Of a DNA stretch of 64,000 bases, positions 1-11,445 are shown piece after piece. The stretch lies in assembly GCA_018417955.1 (NCBI GenBank), contig JACTVC010000006.1, forward strand, positions 1,736,001 to 1,800,000, written 5' to 3'. How positions within the stretch are numbered: the stretch's first letter is position 1; each line of letters starts with the position of its first letter. Under the pieces are notes generated by a model. The model had not been told where the DNA came from. It made no database searches and worked only from the letters and a program-made list of their open reading frames with translations. This DNA comes from Laccaria trichodermophora. Lineage: Eukaryota > Basidiomycota > Agaricomycetes > Agaricales > Hydnangiaceae. Position numbers and translations under genes: made by a program.

Positions 1-137
1 AAAGTTGCTTCTGTCCTTCCTCGAGGCGCGTTCGTTGTTCCGGAAGAGGGTTTATTGCTTGAACCCTGGGTCATGCCTGCGGATTGAGAGTTGTTGGTTT
101 TCCTGCTAGAGCCGGAAGATTTCTTAGTGCCCTCCAT
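1..137 (-). CDS. gag-like ORF, N-terminal fragment (runs off window)
   Basis: An open frame begins at the ATG at 137 and runs off the left edge, about 45 codons. It starts MEGTKKSSGSSRKTNN and is rich in Ser, Thr, Asn, Lys and Gly, like the disordered N-termini of Ty3/gypsy Gag proteins. A candidate primer-binding site and LTR lie upstream on the same strand (363-1054), which is why I read it as a retroelement gag start. No Gag domain is visible in so short a piece, so the assignment rests on composition and context. Confidence 0.4.
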   Translation of the reverse strand, partial: MEGTKKSSGSSRKTNNSQSAGMTQGSSNKPSSGTTNAPRGRTEAT

Positions 138-209
138 GGAGACGCTGTTCGTCTTTGGTAGGGAGAATAATGAATGACGGGTTGATTCTGGGTGATGAGT
201 GAAGATTTT

Positions 210-266
210 AGAATGGGTTGTGTGGGTGCGATGTCGAGTAGTAAATTAGAATAGGTTGTGTGGGTG
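210..266. repeat. short direct repeat in retroelement leader
   Basis: The 19-bp unit AGAATRGGTTGTGTGGGTG occurs at 210-228 and 248-266, separated by 19 bp. It lies between the gag-like start and the candidate LTR. Confidence 0.6.
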
Positions 267-379
267 TACCGTGTTCCGCCGGTTACGGAAGTATTGTATT
301 TTACCGAGATCCTGAGATCTTGAGATCGGTTGCGTAGATACTTTCGTGAACGTAGGACTTTTCCCAATGTGTCCACCAA

Positions 380-1054
380 TGTTAGAGTTCGAAGATTCTA
401 ACGTTGGTGTATTCCTGCGAATACAAGTTAGTCACCTCGAATATAATAAGAACTTACTGAGAGTTCAACGATCCGTTTGCGATTTGTGTTTGTTGTTGGG
501 AGTAGTCCTAGATCACGTGAGTTCTTAGTTTATTCTTCAGAATGTTGACGAAGCACGACACGTATCGGGATCGTTAGTACGAAGACTTTAACGGTTCTGA
601 TAACTTAGTAACTGATAGTGCTAGGCTTTATCAAATACTAACGAGTAGTCGTGCTTAGTCTTTCTCAAGATCCTAAGTTCACACAGTGTTTGGGGTAAAA
701 TGTAATAATGGTCCTTCACTTCTTAGTTTACAATTTCATTATATACCTACTACTAATTCTAGAACTTGAAGGAATGGTTCAGAACATTCCGCCAGATTCT
801 GACTTGTGCAGGCATTACCGAATCGACCGTTCTTGTTCGATATTTGGATGTTTGGTTACGCCGTGTCTACCAAATAGTCCAAAATGGTTATTTCGTACTA
901 GGAAGTCAAAGCGCATTGGATTCGGGTATATGCGCACTACTTTAATCGTAGATATATGAACTTTATAATATATACAATATAATCTGGGTAAAGGTGATAG
1001 GAAGATAATTGTGGGAAAGGGAATGAGACGTGGATGTAGGAAGGTACTATAACA
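380..1054 (-). mobile_element. candidate LTR of the leftmost retroelement
   Basis: Read on the minus strand, the segment begins TGTTA and ends TAACA, the inverted termini expected of an LTR. It is followed at 379-363 by TTGGTGGACACATTGGG, which sits where a primer-binding site should be. It shares TTGGTGG with the sequence just after the better supported LTR at 50128-50510. A near-palindrome centred on TTCGAA lies at 376-407. The outer boundary at 1054 is a guess, because the partner LTR is outside the window. No gene is visible inside. Confidence 0.3.
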
Positions 1055-1526
1055 GCATTATACACATCGCCTTCCAGGCATGTGTCTGGTTTTTATCATA
1101 AGATTGTATACCACTAGTGCGCATCCCACTCCTGTGCCATCTGGCAGTCCATGCGCCGTTGCGCCTCCGCTCCCATGCCGCCTCTTTGCCCCCACCTCCC
1201 CCATCGACTCCATGTCCATGCGACACCTCCAATAGCCGCAATCTAGCCATGGCGCTTCTCTGTGCTCATGGAATCTTCACCCACCAACTCCCTCTCCTCT
1301 CCTTCCTACCATTCCTACCATTCTCCATCTACTCCATGATGTTTTTAGGTTTGAGCCTACCTTCGATATTGTTGATTAATATCATTTGTATTATTGCGAT
1401 TTTCAATAATGATGACATTTCGAAATAAAAAAGTTTCAAATGTGGTCAGGTCATTTCACACGTGAGAAGTCACAATCTGTGACAGTGCCAGTCGTGTTTA
1501 CAGAGGTTTACAGGTTCAACAACTCC
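1055..1526. other. no gene recognised
   Basis: About 470 bp without a credible coding frame. Short open frames exist on both strands but show neither splice structure nor recognisable motifs. The last part is the 5' flank of the gene starting at 1527. Confidence 0.5.
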
Positions 1527-2920
1527 ATGTCCAACTCCGATAATGACCACAACGAGGATGTGAATGACGGCTGTAGGTGCCGATTCTACATCCCATTATA
1601 CTAACACATCTGCTTGTACTTTTGCAGGGGGTCGGAGCCTTTATAACGACAACAAGGGCATCAAGATGACCATCGTCTTCACGCCTCTTCTCCCACCTCC
1701 AGATCCTCGAAAAAAGCGCAGGGCCAACGCAAAGGCAACAGTTGTCACGAAGATCGATCACTTCCATGAAGATGTTCCCTTGCGCGATTTCTTGTCCAAA
1801 ACCATTGGCACCAACCTCAAGTGTGACGATCTGTTCGAAAACTCGTGGCTTTTTCAAGGACAGGAACTCGACGATGCGGACTCATTTTCGCTCTCCTATA
1901 CTATTCCACGCCGCTTGACTGACCCGGTGGACATCAATAACGACAAGGATTATGTACAGATGGTTACTGAAGCTATGAACAAGCCTCCCTTTGAGGTGAA
2001 GCTGTTCATTGTTGAGAATCAGGTCCGTTACCCTATCCAATCTCTGTTCTGTATATTATAATGCACTTATCTAGATAGGAAATGGGGCTGATGAGCTGGA
2101 GGAGGAAGCTGAACACGAAGAAGCGGCCGCATCTCGAAAAAAACAAAAGGTACGCATTTGTATGCACTCTTTTGTCCACCCCTCTTTCTCAAACCCTTGT
2201 AGACCAGTATACCTTCAAGAGAAGAGACTGCACAAGCCAAAATTATACAAGATCTGGAACGCCGTCACCATTGTGAAGGCCGGCAGTGCGGGAAGACACC
2301 CTGTTATGTTGCAGGCCCGAACGCCGAGCACATTCACCTCACTCATATGCATCTGCGTACCTGGGCGGCTGCGATTGTTGTATTCGTACCCTATATTTGT
2401 TCTTTCACGCTGTGCTAACTCTTTTTCCATATAGGATGGAAAGATTGAAGCAGTTGATCAAGAAAACCCACCAAACAGCAAGATGTTTGATCCTACTAAT
2501 AAACAGAACACAGATGATATAAACTTGCTCACTAAACGCCGTTTAGCGCAAAATCGTGATCGCGAGGCTCCTTCGATCACTGTGAACTTTCCTGGATTCG
2601 CAGACATATTCTGACCACCTATCACACCCCTACCAGCACCCGCTCTAGCACCTGGTGTTCCTGCTTGTGCTTCTCCAATCAACTCCCCGCGCCGGCGTGT
2701 CCCTCCACCGCCCATGAAATTGGATGACTTTTGTTGGCGGTATGACCTCTCAGATGGAATCAAGGAGAAGCTTCGCAACATACAGATTGCTGGGCCGCAT
2801 GTTCTTCGCCTTATTTCTGATCCCGATTTTCGAAGTGAAGGGAAATTGTCAATCGGAGAGCTGGTCTCTGTTCGTGATGCGCAACTCCGCTGGAATCATG
2901 ACTTCACAACTCATACTTAG
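1527..2920 (+). pseudogene. spliced unknown gene with one in-frame TGA
   Basis: I do not recognise a named family. Five exons fit GT-AG rules and keep one frame: 1527-1572, 1628-2022, 2075-2149, 2203-2379 and 2435-2920, or 393 codons with the stop. The N-terminal 130 residues look like a compact alpha/beta domain. An acidic-basic linker follows, then a Cys/His-rich segment (RRHHCEGRQCGKTPCYV, then AEHIHLTHMHLRTWAA). The C-terminal 70 residues (KLDDFCWRYDLSDGIKEKL onward) look helical and SAM-like. The only lesion is TGA at 2612-2614, codon 291, in front of this last domain. CGA to TGA would explain it. The frame resumes cleanly to the stop at 2918-2920, so I call it a recently broken gene. 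A shorter functional protein ending at 2614 is possible. Confidence 0.6.
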
Positions 2921-2995
2921 TGTACTTGATACCTGCTTGATGATACTTTGCTCTGACAACTGATAATTACAGACAATTTGTACAGTACTTTACAT

Positions 2996-4062
2996 TCAAA
3001 CATAACCTGTGTGTCGAAAAAATCCCCATGTCATCTCTGGGGTGATCTCTTCACAGGCTTTGTATAACTCGTAGTAATGGGACTTGTATGTAAAGAATGA
3101 CAGCCCACAACGACGGAGGTGAGATTTGATGACCGAGAAAGCCAGTTCAATTGGCTGATAATCAGGAGAGTATGGCAGGAGGTATTCAATTATACAGCCT
3201 GTCATGTCTATCATGACAGGTACAATGGAATGTGATTGTTGACTTACCGTAACTGTGTACCAGGGCTGTGACCTCCTCAGAATGATGGATTTTGGCGTTA
3301 TCAAGAAGAAGGACGCTGCGAGGACCAGGGAATGGGGTCGTGAGGGGAAGCTGAGAGAAAAATTAGTTATTGTATCACTAAACTGCATTCAAGATCACGT
3401 ACCACATCATCACGGAGGTATTCAAGGAACGTGTCATGTCTCAAAGAGCCCTCAACGACTCTTGATGCGATGATTCCCTCATCTAGAGCCAGGGCAGCAA
3501 TCATGGAATATCTGTGTCTCCGAACAAAAGGGTCATGTTGTTCAACCCGTTCCCCAACAGGGGCCCTACCCCACAACCGAGTGTACGTGCGATCATCTTT
3601 TGATACCTCATCAATCAGAAGCAGGTAATTTGGAGGGTATTGACCGATGCAACAGATAAAATTGGCATGTAGGAAGGGGTCCCTTTCAGCAGCCATCTTT
3701 TGGATATGTTTGACATTGAGCCCAGCACGTTCAAGTGTCCGATGAAGGGTAGTGAGTGACACAGAGAGCTCGCGATGTTGTTCTAGTCGTCGTGAATATT
3801 CATCTAAGAAGAGGGTGGGCTTATGTCGTGCTAGTCGCAGCAGATAATCACAGTCCCTTCTAGCGAGTGTCCTAGGCCAGCCATGGCCAATAGCTTCCGC
3901 TTTAGCGACGCTTCCAGTGTGTAGTTTTCGGTGACGAGCATGGTATAAAGTGCGGACGGAGAAGCCTGTAATTGCAGCGATGTCGTAGACAGTATCATGT
4001 CCATGGTCCACGAGTCGCAGCGCTGCTTCTTTCAGATCATCACTGATCTTTCGATAGACCAT
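2996..4062 (-). CDS. DD34E transposase (Tc1/IS630-like), spliced
   Basis: A cut-and-paste transposase with an IS630/Tc1-type endonuclease fold. Three exons on the minus strand, 4062-3403, 3350-3248 and 3198-2996, join in frame through canonical introns (GTACGT...CTCAG and GTAAGT...GACAG). The N-terminal 50 residues look like a helix-turn-helix (DDLKEAALRLVDHGHDTVYD). The catalytic triad is visible: D151 in LLLIDEVS, D237 in VLLLDNAKIHH and E272 in YSPDYQPIELAF. The last two are 34 residues apart (DD34E). No nonsense or frameshift is seen, so the protein may be active. I could not find convincing terminal inverted repeats or a TA duplication, so the element borders are unknown. It converges on the broken gene at 1527-2920. 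Confidence 0.8.
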
Positions 4063-4499
4063 AGATGAGTGGTGGAAGGAGTTTCTGACGACAAAGCTTT
4101 GTGGAGGTGTGCAAGAGGTGCTGAAAGAGGACGTGTGACATTATGTCACGCACGCGGCTCACAAAGGTCAGCTATTTGAAACTTATTTATTTCTAAACGT
4201 CATCATTATTGAAAATCGCTATAATGAATTAATTTTGTTTCTGGCATGCTTTCAAGAAATCTGTTGCTACAGTATATTGGTAAGAAACTACAAATGCAAG
4301 CCACTGGTGAGATTGGATAAGGGAATTGTAGTGAGGGATTCGAGCTACGGACAGACAGAAGGGGGGAACGGCAACAACGATGCACAATGACGATAGACGA
4401 GGACTTAATAGCGAGTGTGTCTGTCACATTGCAAGCCTAAGTACATAGTACATACCTGCTATACCCGCCAGACCCACCAGACCCGCCAAACCCGCCCAA
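4063..4499. other. intergenic; no gene recognised
   Basis: This is the 5' flank of the transposase gene. A small palindrome GTGACATTATGTCAC lies at about 4136-4150 and could belong to the element end or promoter. Otherwise it is AT-rich sequence without a credible frame. Confidence 0.5.
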
Positions 4500-4571
4500 A
4501 CCCGTACCCTTACCCGCAGAAACCCCTACCCGTGGTTGAGGGTACGGGTTTCCATGGGTAGGGGTACGGGT
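4500..4571. repeat. ACCCGTACCC / GGGTACGGGT inverted repeat
   Basis: Left arm ACCCGTACCCTTACCC pairs with right arm GGGTAGGGGTACGGGT (15 of 16 positions) around inner CCCTACCCGT and GGGTACGGGTTT blocks. It is preceded by a run of ACCCGCC/ACCCACC units from about 4460. It is C-rich and telomere-like in flavour but not TTAGGG. Confidence 0.7.
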
Positions 4572-4733
4572 ATGGCCGAAAATACCTGGGGGTTACCTGT
4601 GACAATGCCTACCTGGAACCAGAACAGGCCGTCCTGATCCAGAAACGACACTGCATTTTTCCAGACACTGTTTCTGGGTTCCTGATTGATCTGAATTACC
4701 TGATTTGTCTGTTTCCAGGTAACCCAGACTAGT

Positions 4734-5381
4734 GTTGCTGGAGCTTGGCTGAGCCATGCGAGCCAAGCCAACCATAGCCAAGCAGAGCTGTTCTCACCGC
4801 TTGGGCGTCCCCAGCGGCTGTACCCTGCTTATGAGCCAGCTCCTTGATGGGATAGCTGGCTCAGCCACAGCTTGTATCCTATTTTGGAAGTAGCAATACA
4901 AACAAAACCATAGCTTTGACAGTACAAGCCTTCTTACTCTGAAAATTGACCTCAATGTAGATACTGATGTAGCTAATTATTCTGCCAACTTTGAAGGCTG
5001 TCGAGCAAGAGCTCACATGTACAGAGCTGATATGTTATGTATGTGACTTTTTGGTTGTGACATGTGACAAACAAATGCTGTCACACATGCAGGTAACCAG
5101 ATCTCTCAAATTTTATGGCCAGAAAAAGTGACAAAGAGACATCAGGGTACTTAAGAGAGTGATGGTTATCCTTTGGATTACGTCCATTCATTTATCAAAG
5201 GTCTTGATTGTAACTGCAACACTAAAGTAAAGGTTCCTTTTTTCAGTGATGAGCTGCTAGCTAGCCATGATTTAAGCCACTGTGCCTGAACTGGAGCCAT
5301 CATTTTGGCAGCTTAGCTCAGCTCCAAGCTCCCACACTGCCCGCTTTGGGCAAAGCTGAGCAGGAGCCGAGCTCCAGCAAC
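4734..5381. mobile_element. non-autonomous TIR element, about 650 bp
   Basis: The left end GTTGCTGGAGCTTGGCT matches the reverse complement of the right end (GTTGCTGGAGCTCGGCT). Subterminal regions on both sides are rich in AGCT and GGCT words. There is no coding capacity, which fits a MITE-like element. The sequence at 16511-16660 shares the AGTGTTGC edge and the AGCT/GGCT-rich texture, so it may be a shorter relative. I could not define a target-site duplication. Confidence 0.6.
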
Positions 5382-5997
5382 TGTGACATATGTTCAGTGT
5401 CTGCACAAGTCTCTGAGGTAATTTCCTTCTTACGATGTTATATGTGTTTTGTTTATTTTGTTTACTTTATGACTGTTACGATTCAACTCACATTAGTCAC
5501 ACTAGCACACGTGTAGTAGTGACATCTTTTTCTATTCATCGTACCACCACTACGTTCGCTCACTGAGCGGCCGCGTCGTATCATGTCCCCCCTTTTGAGT
5601 CAAAGTAAGTGATCCGAGTTTGTCAGATCATTGAATATTCTCCTAGAGGTATTCGAACATACATCAGTCTTCATTCTCGAACTCTACTTCCTTGAGGATT
5701 TCCTAAGGGAGAGCAGAGATCGCACAACGGATATCCGAAGCATCAGCGATCTCTGTGAAGAGTTCGTGAATAAAGGACTAAGTCGCATGAAAGCACAATT
5801 AGTCTGTACACCATAGTAACAGGATAGATATCTACGTTTGCCAGACCCTACGTCGTCGTCTCAACCACCCACTCCTTCTATACCTCACAGAACACCTGTT
5901 CCAAAGGTGGACACTGGGATACTACGATGCCCTGGCCAACTACATTACCAAGAGAAAATCGAGGTCTGACGAGGCTTCAACCACTCATTCCGCCACC
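5382..5997. other. leader region of gag-like ORF
   Basis: No separate gene is recognised. A 61-codon frame at 5631-5816 lacks features. From about 5885 an open frame runs into the ATG at 5998, so the downstream ORF could start earlier or have a spliced 5' end. The GCCACCATG context favours 5998. Confidence 0.4.
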
Positions 5998-7257
5998 ATG
6001 TCAGACTCTACCACCCCTATTGCTACCCCCACCACAACACTTACATCGCGGCAAGGCACTAACCAGCCATCATTTTCATTTTCTAAATCTTCGAGGGTTA
6101 CCAAGTCTACCAGTAATTCACAATCTTCATCACGATCAGTTTTGCCAGCTAAACCCAGCTCGATGTCAAACTATCAACCTAAAACTACGAACACGAACAT
6201 TCCCCCTAAACAGACAACTTCTTCTTCAGCTACATCGGTTACTAAACCGTCAACCACGAAACCCTCGTCTCCGTTAACTGCATTCCAATTCACGGCTCAG
6301 ACATCAAGACCAGCGACATCTAACATAACCGTGTCAGCTACTGGAGTCGTCGACGATCAGAACTCACCTAGTTCAACAACGTCAACTCTAAAGAAATTGT
6401 CAACAGAAGATCCCATCCGACGTCTGACGACGGTTACACCCGCAGAGCCAGTCACTAATTCACCTGGTTACAATACTATAGTCGAGGGAGAAGAGATGGA
6501 AACGCCTATTATAACTAGAGGTGGGGCTTCGTCGTATGACAATTCACCGATGGCAAAGCTCATAGCTCAATACTCGGGAGAAGATGATAGTGACAAGCTT
6601 GCGACTGCTTCTTGGATCAATATATTGGTTACTAAGGATGAATTGGAGCCTGAATTGGTTGAGAAAGTAGAAGACCCAAATAAAGGAATCATGAGGTACA
6701 AACTTTCAGATGATTTTTTAAATGGATTGGCTAAGATATCGACAGAGCTACAAATCTTTGTAGAGAAAGCTGCCGGTTTGATAGAAGAACGGTTCTGACA
6801 TTTCGTCGTTGATCCTGAGGATACCCTAATGTACATCTTAAGGGGAACCACTAGTCTTCCACAGCTGAACGTCGCTTGGCAGACCGTTCAAAAGCGATTA
6901 GAACTAGGACATCGTACACTCAACAAGTACATGCAACAGTATAAAAATTATCCGCCTTTGGACATGCTGCTTTCGCCCATCTTGACATTGCCTGAATTAC
7001 ATTTGGATTTGAGCAACCTTCAAACAGCAGATCAGCGATTGCGATATTTGTATCAGAAGTTTCTGAATCATCGCGACCAATTGACTGGTCAATCGGAAAC
7101 TGCTCTGAATCAAGGAAAATCTTGGATGAATATCATACCTCTACCTGCGATGTGGAAGAAGGCTTTCATACCTGATAAGGAGCTACTTCCCAGAGTTTCA
7201 GATCGCCGTGCTTCCAAGGGTAAACAGAGAGAAATGAGAGAGAGCACAGATGAAGGA
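5998..7257 (+). pseudogene. gag-like ORF, one nonsense codon, truncated
   Basis: The frame begins at a strong GCCACCATG context. The first 120 residues are Ser/Thr/Pro-rich and disordered. A more structured helical part follows (KLSDDFLNGLAKISTELQIF, then LNVAWQTVQKRLELGH). TGA at 6796-6798 interrupts the frame, which then continues in phase to the edge of the giant palindrome at 7256. The last residues, from about position 420 of the continuous frame, are read from the palindrome itself. I read it as a Gag-like retroelement protein by composition and layout. No zinc knuckle or protease is left, because the 3' part is missing on the other side of the palindrome. A low-complexity host gene is the alternative. 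Confidence 0.45.
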
Positions 7258-7560
7258 GTGGTAGCTACCACTTATATGATAAAATACAGGCAAGTGCCTG
7301 CACACTGACATCCACACTGCCTAATGAATTTATGAAATGAGAAGAGTAGGCAAAACTTATGAAATGTATTTCATTTCTTTACTATGACTATTTCATAACT
7401 GTCCTAAGACATATTTCAATACTACTTCATTGCAATTTCATTACTGCCTGGCCTTCCATTTCATTGTCTATCCAGCATTGTTTCATTGCTATTTCATTCT
7501 TCCCTGACTTTTAATTTCATTGCCTACCCAGCCTTATTTCATTGCTTACCTGGCATTATT

Positions 7561-8000
7561 TCATTGCCTTTTCATATCCTGCCTGGGCAATTTCATATCT
7601 CTGCCTGGGCAATTTCATATCCTTGCCTGAGCAATCTCATATCCCTGCCTGGGCTACTTTATATTCATTTCATATCCCTGCCTAGGCAATTTCATATCTC
7701 TGCCTGGGCAATTTCATATCCTTGCCTGGGCTACTTCATATTCATTTCATTTCTTGCCTTAGGCAATTTCATATCCCTGCCTGGGCAATTTCATATCCTT
7801 GCCTGAGCAATCTCATATCTCTGCCTGGGCTACTTTATATTCATTTCATTTCTTGCCTTAGGCAATTTCATATCCCTGCCTAGGCAATTTCTACTTCATA
7901 TTCATTTCATTTCTTGCCTTAGGCAATTTCATATCTCTGCCTGGGCAATTTCATATCCTTGCCTTGGCAATCTCATATCTCTGCCTGGGCTATTTCATAC
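7561..8000. repeat. minisatellite, left arm of element 1
   Basis: Tandem, imperfect units built on TTGCCTGGGCAATTTCATAT with TATTCATTTCATTTCTTGCC variants. It is mirrored at 12409-12848. Confidence 0.85.
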
Positions 8001-8179
8001 CTACACTACTGCATTTATCATTGCCCCCTCAGAATGTCAGGCACTGCCTTCAGGGTCAATTTCAGGGTCCATCCCAAAGAGGAAATATCACCAAAAGTGA
8101 AGAAAACCAAGAGGAGAATGTTTTTACCTATCAGGGTCCATATAATGGGATGTTGGGATGATGGTCACATGACCAATTA

Positions 8180-8450
8180 CCAGAAATGGTCAAAAAATGA
8201 CAGTTGTAGCCCTACACTATAGCTTCCCAAATCTGTTTGAATCATGTTCTGAAGTGCCCCCATTGTGGATATATGAGGTAAAAGATTTTCTAAAGTGTCA
8301 CATTTTTTTTGTTTTTGTGTTTTTCTCCATGAAAACAAAACCAAACAACATGATTTCAGTATATTTGGAAAGCTAAAAGAAAGGGCTACAATTATTGTAT
8401 CATGGGGAAAATGACCAAAAAAGGAAAGTGCATGCCCTAGAAAAGAAATT
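8180..8450. repeat. conserved non-coding core of foldback family
   Basis: A block of about 270 bp running from the GTTGTAGCCCTRCACTATAG region to GAAAATGACCAAAAAAGGAA. It occurs four times in the window: here, inverted at 11954-12232, at 56335-56595 and inverted at 58505-58790. It is the best conserved part between the two giant palindromes. Its 92-codon frame contains a poly-A/T run and repeat words, so I treat it as non-coding. Confidence 0.8.
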
Positions 8451-8461
8451 GACACTGCCAG

Positions 8462-8962
8462 ACTGTAATAGTCAGATATAGACTACCATAGACTACCAAA
8501 AAGTCAGACATAGACTACAAAGTTTATTGATAGACTACAAAAGTTGGACACAGACAATAAATTTTACTGATAGACTACAAAAGACCACAAAAGTTGGACT
8601 TAGACTAGACAGTTTACTAATAGACTACAAAGTATACTGATAAACTACAAAAGACTACAAAAGTCAGACTTAGACTACAAGGTTTACTGATAGACTACAA
8701 AAGACCACAAAAGTCAAAAACTTCCACTTAGACTACAAAGTTAGTAGTGTCTGCTTTTTGAGACTACAAAAGTTTGTAATATGTGATTTTCATTGGAAAG
8801 GTTTGTAGTATCTGCTTTTTGATACTACAAAGGCTTGTAGTGTCCACTTTTTCATTAGAAAAGTTTGTAGTGTCCGCTTTTTGAGACTACAAAAGTTTGT
8901 AGTGTGCGCTTTTTCATTAGAAAAGTTTGTAGTGTCTGCTTTTTGGGACTACAAAAGTTTGT
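8462..8962. repeat. TAGACTACAAAAGT minisatellite, left arm of element 1
   Basis: Irregular tandem units GACTACAAAAGT and TTTGTAGTGTCCGCTTTTT. Because the units contain both CTACAAA and TTTGTAG, the array itself can form many small hairpins. It is mirrored at 11446-11946, with a counterpart in element 2 at about 56600-57240. Confidence 0.85.
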
Positions 8963-9689
8963 AGTTGACATGTAGTTTATGGTGTCCTTGGCTCTGTCCA
9001 GATTATGGGGGTGAGGTTGAAGGGTTGACATGATTTTACTTACATATTACCAATGCTGCTGCATTAGTTTTTGACATCATGCACAAGCAGTCTTTCACAT
9101 TAGGAAAGGCTATCCTATGCCTTCATGTTGATAGCTACCATACTGTCCTATCTCAAAACATAGTTATAAGCTCATGGGGATATAGCTGAAGGATTGACAT
9201 GACTTTATATATTGCTATCGCCACATCATCACTTTTTCACATCATGATCAAGTTGGCTGTCAAGCCTGAGGAGGCCATTCATGTTGATATCTACTGTTCT
9301 GTCTCAATACATGGTCAACTTACAACATGACCTGACTTAACGACACCTCCAAGGATGAATCAGCCCATCATTCTATAGCCCTCAAAGAGCTGATATCAAA
9401 GTTTGGGACAGGCCAGTAGCTATCAAGAGGTCTTATCAGTGCCCCCCTAATTCCTGCAGGATTCCGGTCATTCCTGCGGATTCCGGTGGATTCTGGAGGA
9501 GTGAAATTTAGCAGGGAGGCCTACTATTTTCTTCATTCTGGTGCTTTACCATTCCGGCGGAATTTCGGCATTCCGGAATTGTGACCAGAATGGTCCCCGG
9601 ATTGGCAAAAACGGAATGCAACCGGAATCCGGTTTGTTTGGCACAAGTTGCCAAACAAACAATTGTTTGGCAATGGCTTTCATGCTCGT

Positions 9690-10190
9690 CCAAACACAAC
9701 CCTCTCTCCTCCCACCACCACCAACCTCTCCTCCCACCACCACCATCGTCCCCGCTCCTCGTAAACGCGCGCCCGCTACCCACCCACGCCACGTCACCAC
9801 GGTCACCTGTGGCCACCACCGCCCACAAATGTCGTCGACCGCCAACAACAACCACGTCAACAACAACGCGGCAACGCCACGTCAGCAAGCAAATGAGCCC
9901 AGGCGAGGTCGAGGCGACGAAAACGGACCGCGAGGGACGACCACCATGACCATGCCCACGGACCACGACCCGCCCCACGATGTCAATGGATGGCCACGTC
10001 AACAGATGCCAACGCCAACAACGACACGAACACGCCAACAGACGCCCACGTCAACGCACCACCACCACGTCAACGGATGATGACCACGCCAGCGGACGCC
10101 CACGTCAACCCACCACCACTACGTCAACGGATGATGACCACGCCAACGGACACCCACGTCAACGCACGACGACGTGCTCCCGCTGATGGG
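9690..10190. repeat. CAC/ACG-rich low-complexity tract with minisatellite
   Basis: The tract is rich in CACCACCAC and GCCCACGTCAAC words. From about 9980 to 10170 it becomes an irregular tandem of CACGCCAACGGACGCCCACG-like units. The frames it opens on several phases encode Thr/Pro/His or Arg/Gln/Asp repeats and are not credible genes. Confidence 0.7.
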
Positions 10191-10374
10191 AAACCAAGGT
10201 GCCACGTCACTGTCAGCGACGTGGCAACCAAACAACGAACAACAACAACAACAACGTCGTTCTCGTTGTCGTCATTCGTCGTTCACACAAAGGTGAGTCC
10301 CCTGACTCTCCTTCATCCTATCCCATCTCGCTAACAGCCACCACAACATCACACGACGACGACGAGTGCATTGT

Positions 10375-10680
10375 CCCTACCCCTTCCCTGTCCCTCCCTT
10401 CCTTTTCCTGTCCCTCCCCATTTCCATGTACTCCCATCCCCCTTCCCTGTCCCTCCCCATTTCCATGTACTCCCATCCCCCTTCCCTGTCCCTCCCCATT
10501 TCCATGTACCCCCATTGCCCTCCCCCCTTTCCTGTCTGTCCCTCCCCATTTCCTTGTCCCTACCCCCTTCCCCCATTTCATTGTCTCTGCCCCCTTCCTT
10601 TTCCCTGCCACCTTCCCTGTCCCTCCCCATTTCCTTATACCCCCTTCCCTGTCCCTCCCCATTTCCTTGTCCTCTTTAAT
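10375..10680. repeat. CCCTTCCCTGTCCCTCCCC minisatellite
   Basis: Units of about 31 bp, CCTTCCCTGTCCCTCCCC followed by ATTTCCATGTACTCC, are repeated perfectly about three times and then decay. All three plus frames and two minus frames stay open because of the period and composition. Confidence 0.85.
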
Positions 10681-11445
10681 ATGCACTGTATGTAGTAAAA
10701 TAGATTCATGTCATTAATAAAATACATTAAAATTTGATTTATTGAGATGAATGACTTGACTAGATGTGAATTTTATAACAAATTCTGAGTATTGAGTTGA
10801 ATCAATGCAGATTAAGTCACCTGACCTCTAGATCAGTGCTGATCCATTCTGATTGTAGATACTCTGATCAGAGCATGTGGGGGAGGGTAAAGTACTGCTA
10901 TTTATGGTGGATTGTGGTCTTATTCCACTGGATTCCGCTGGATTCCACTGGACTCCACTGGATTCCACTGGATTCTGGTCCCATTCCTGTGGATTCCACC
11001 GGAGTCCAGTCCCATTCCACCGGAATCCACAGGAATGACCGGAGTCCGACAGGAATAGGTAGGGCACAATAAAGTACTGGCTATCAATGTGAGAGCAGAC
11101 AGACCAGTAACTATCAATGTAAAAGCAGAGAATAGCCTGTCCTGATGTGAAAGCCAACTTGGCCATGATGTCAAAAGTGGTGATGTGGCAATAGCAATAT
11201 GTAAAGTCATGGTATTCCTTCAGCCATATCCCCATGAGCTTATAACTATGTTTTGAGATAGGACAGTATGGTAGCTATCAACATGAAGGCATAGGATAGC
11301 CTTTCCTAATGTGAAAGACTGCTTGTGCATGATGTCAAAAACTAATGCAGCAGCATTGGTAATATGTAAGTAAAATCATGTCAACCCTTCAACCTCACCC
11401 CCATAATCTGGACAGAGCCAAGGACACCATAAACTACATGTCAAC

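Larger units (their letters stand above)
9439..11067. mobile_element. nested TIR element in the loop of element 1
   Basis: The left end GTGCCCCCCTAATTCCTG and the reverse complement of the right end (GTGCCCTACCTATTCCTG) match, and the similarity continues for about 50 bp through ATTCCTGYGGATTCCGGTGG. More ATTCC/GGAAT-rich sequence lies just inside both ends (about 9540-9660 and 10920-11030). The interior is low complexity (9690-10190) and a C-rich minisatellite (10375-10680), with no transposase. It separates the two arms of the palindrome and is absent from the loop of element 2. Confidence 0.65.

Noticed and set aside
7258..7271. GGTAGCTACC as a 10-bp target-site duplication of palindrome 1
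   Set aside because: It is itself palindromic and belongs to the inverted tips (the related GTGGCTACCAC occurs at the tips of element 2), so it cannot be told apart from the element end.
7486..7806. 106-codon frame (and its mirror at 12603-12923)
   Set aside because: Translation of the GCCTGGGCAATTTCATATC minisatellite. The same frame in both arms reflects the palindrome, not selection.
7561..8000. Possible CRISPR-like array
   Set aside because: The units are adjacent and variable without unique spacers of constant length, and the organism is a eukaryote.
9541..10717. Overlapping 100-180 codon frames rich in Thr/Pro/His or Pro/Phe/Leu
   Set aside because: Open on up to five phases because of CAC/ACG and CCCTTCCC repeats. 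No splice structure or domain.
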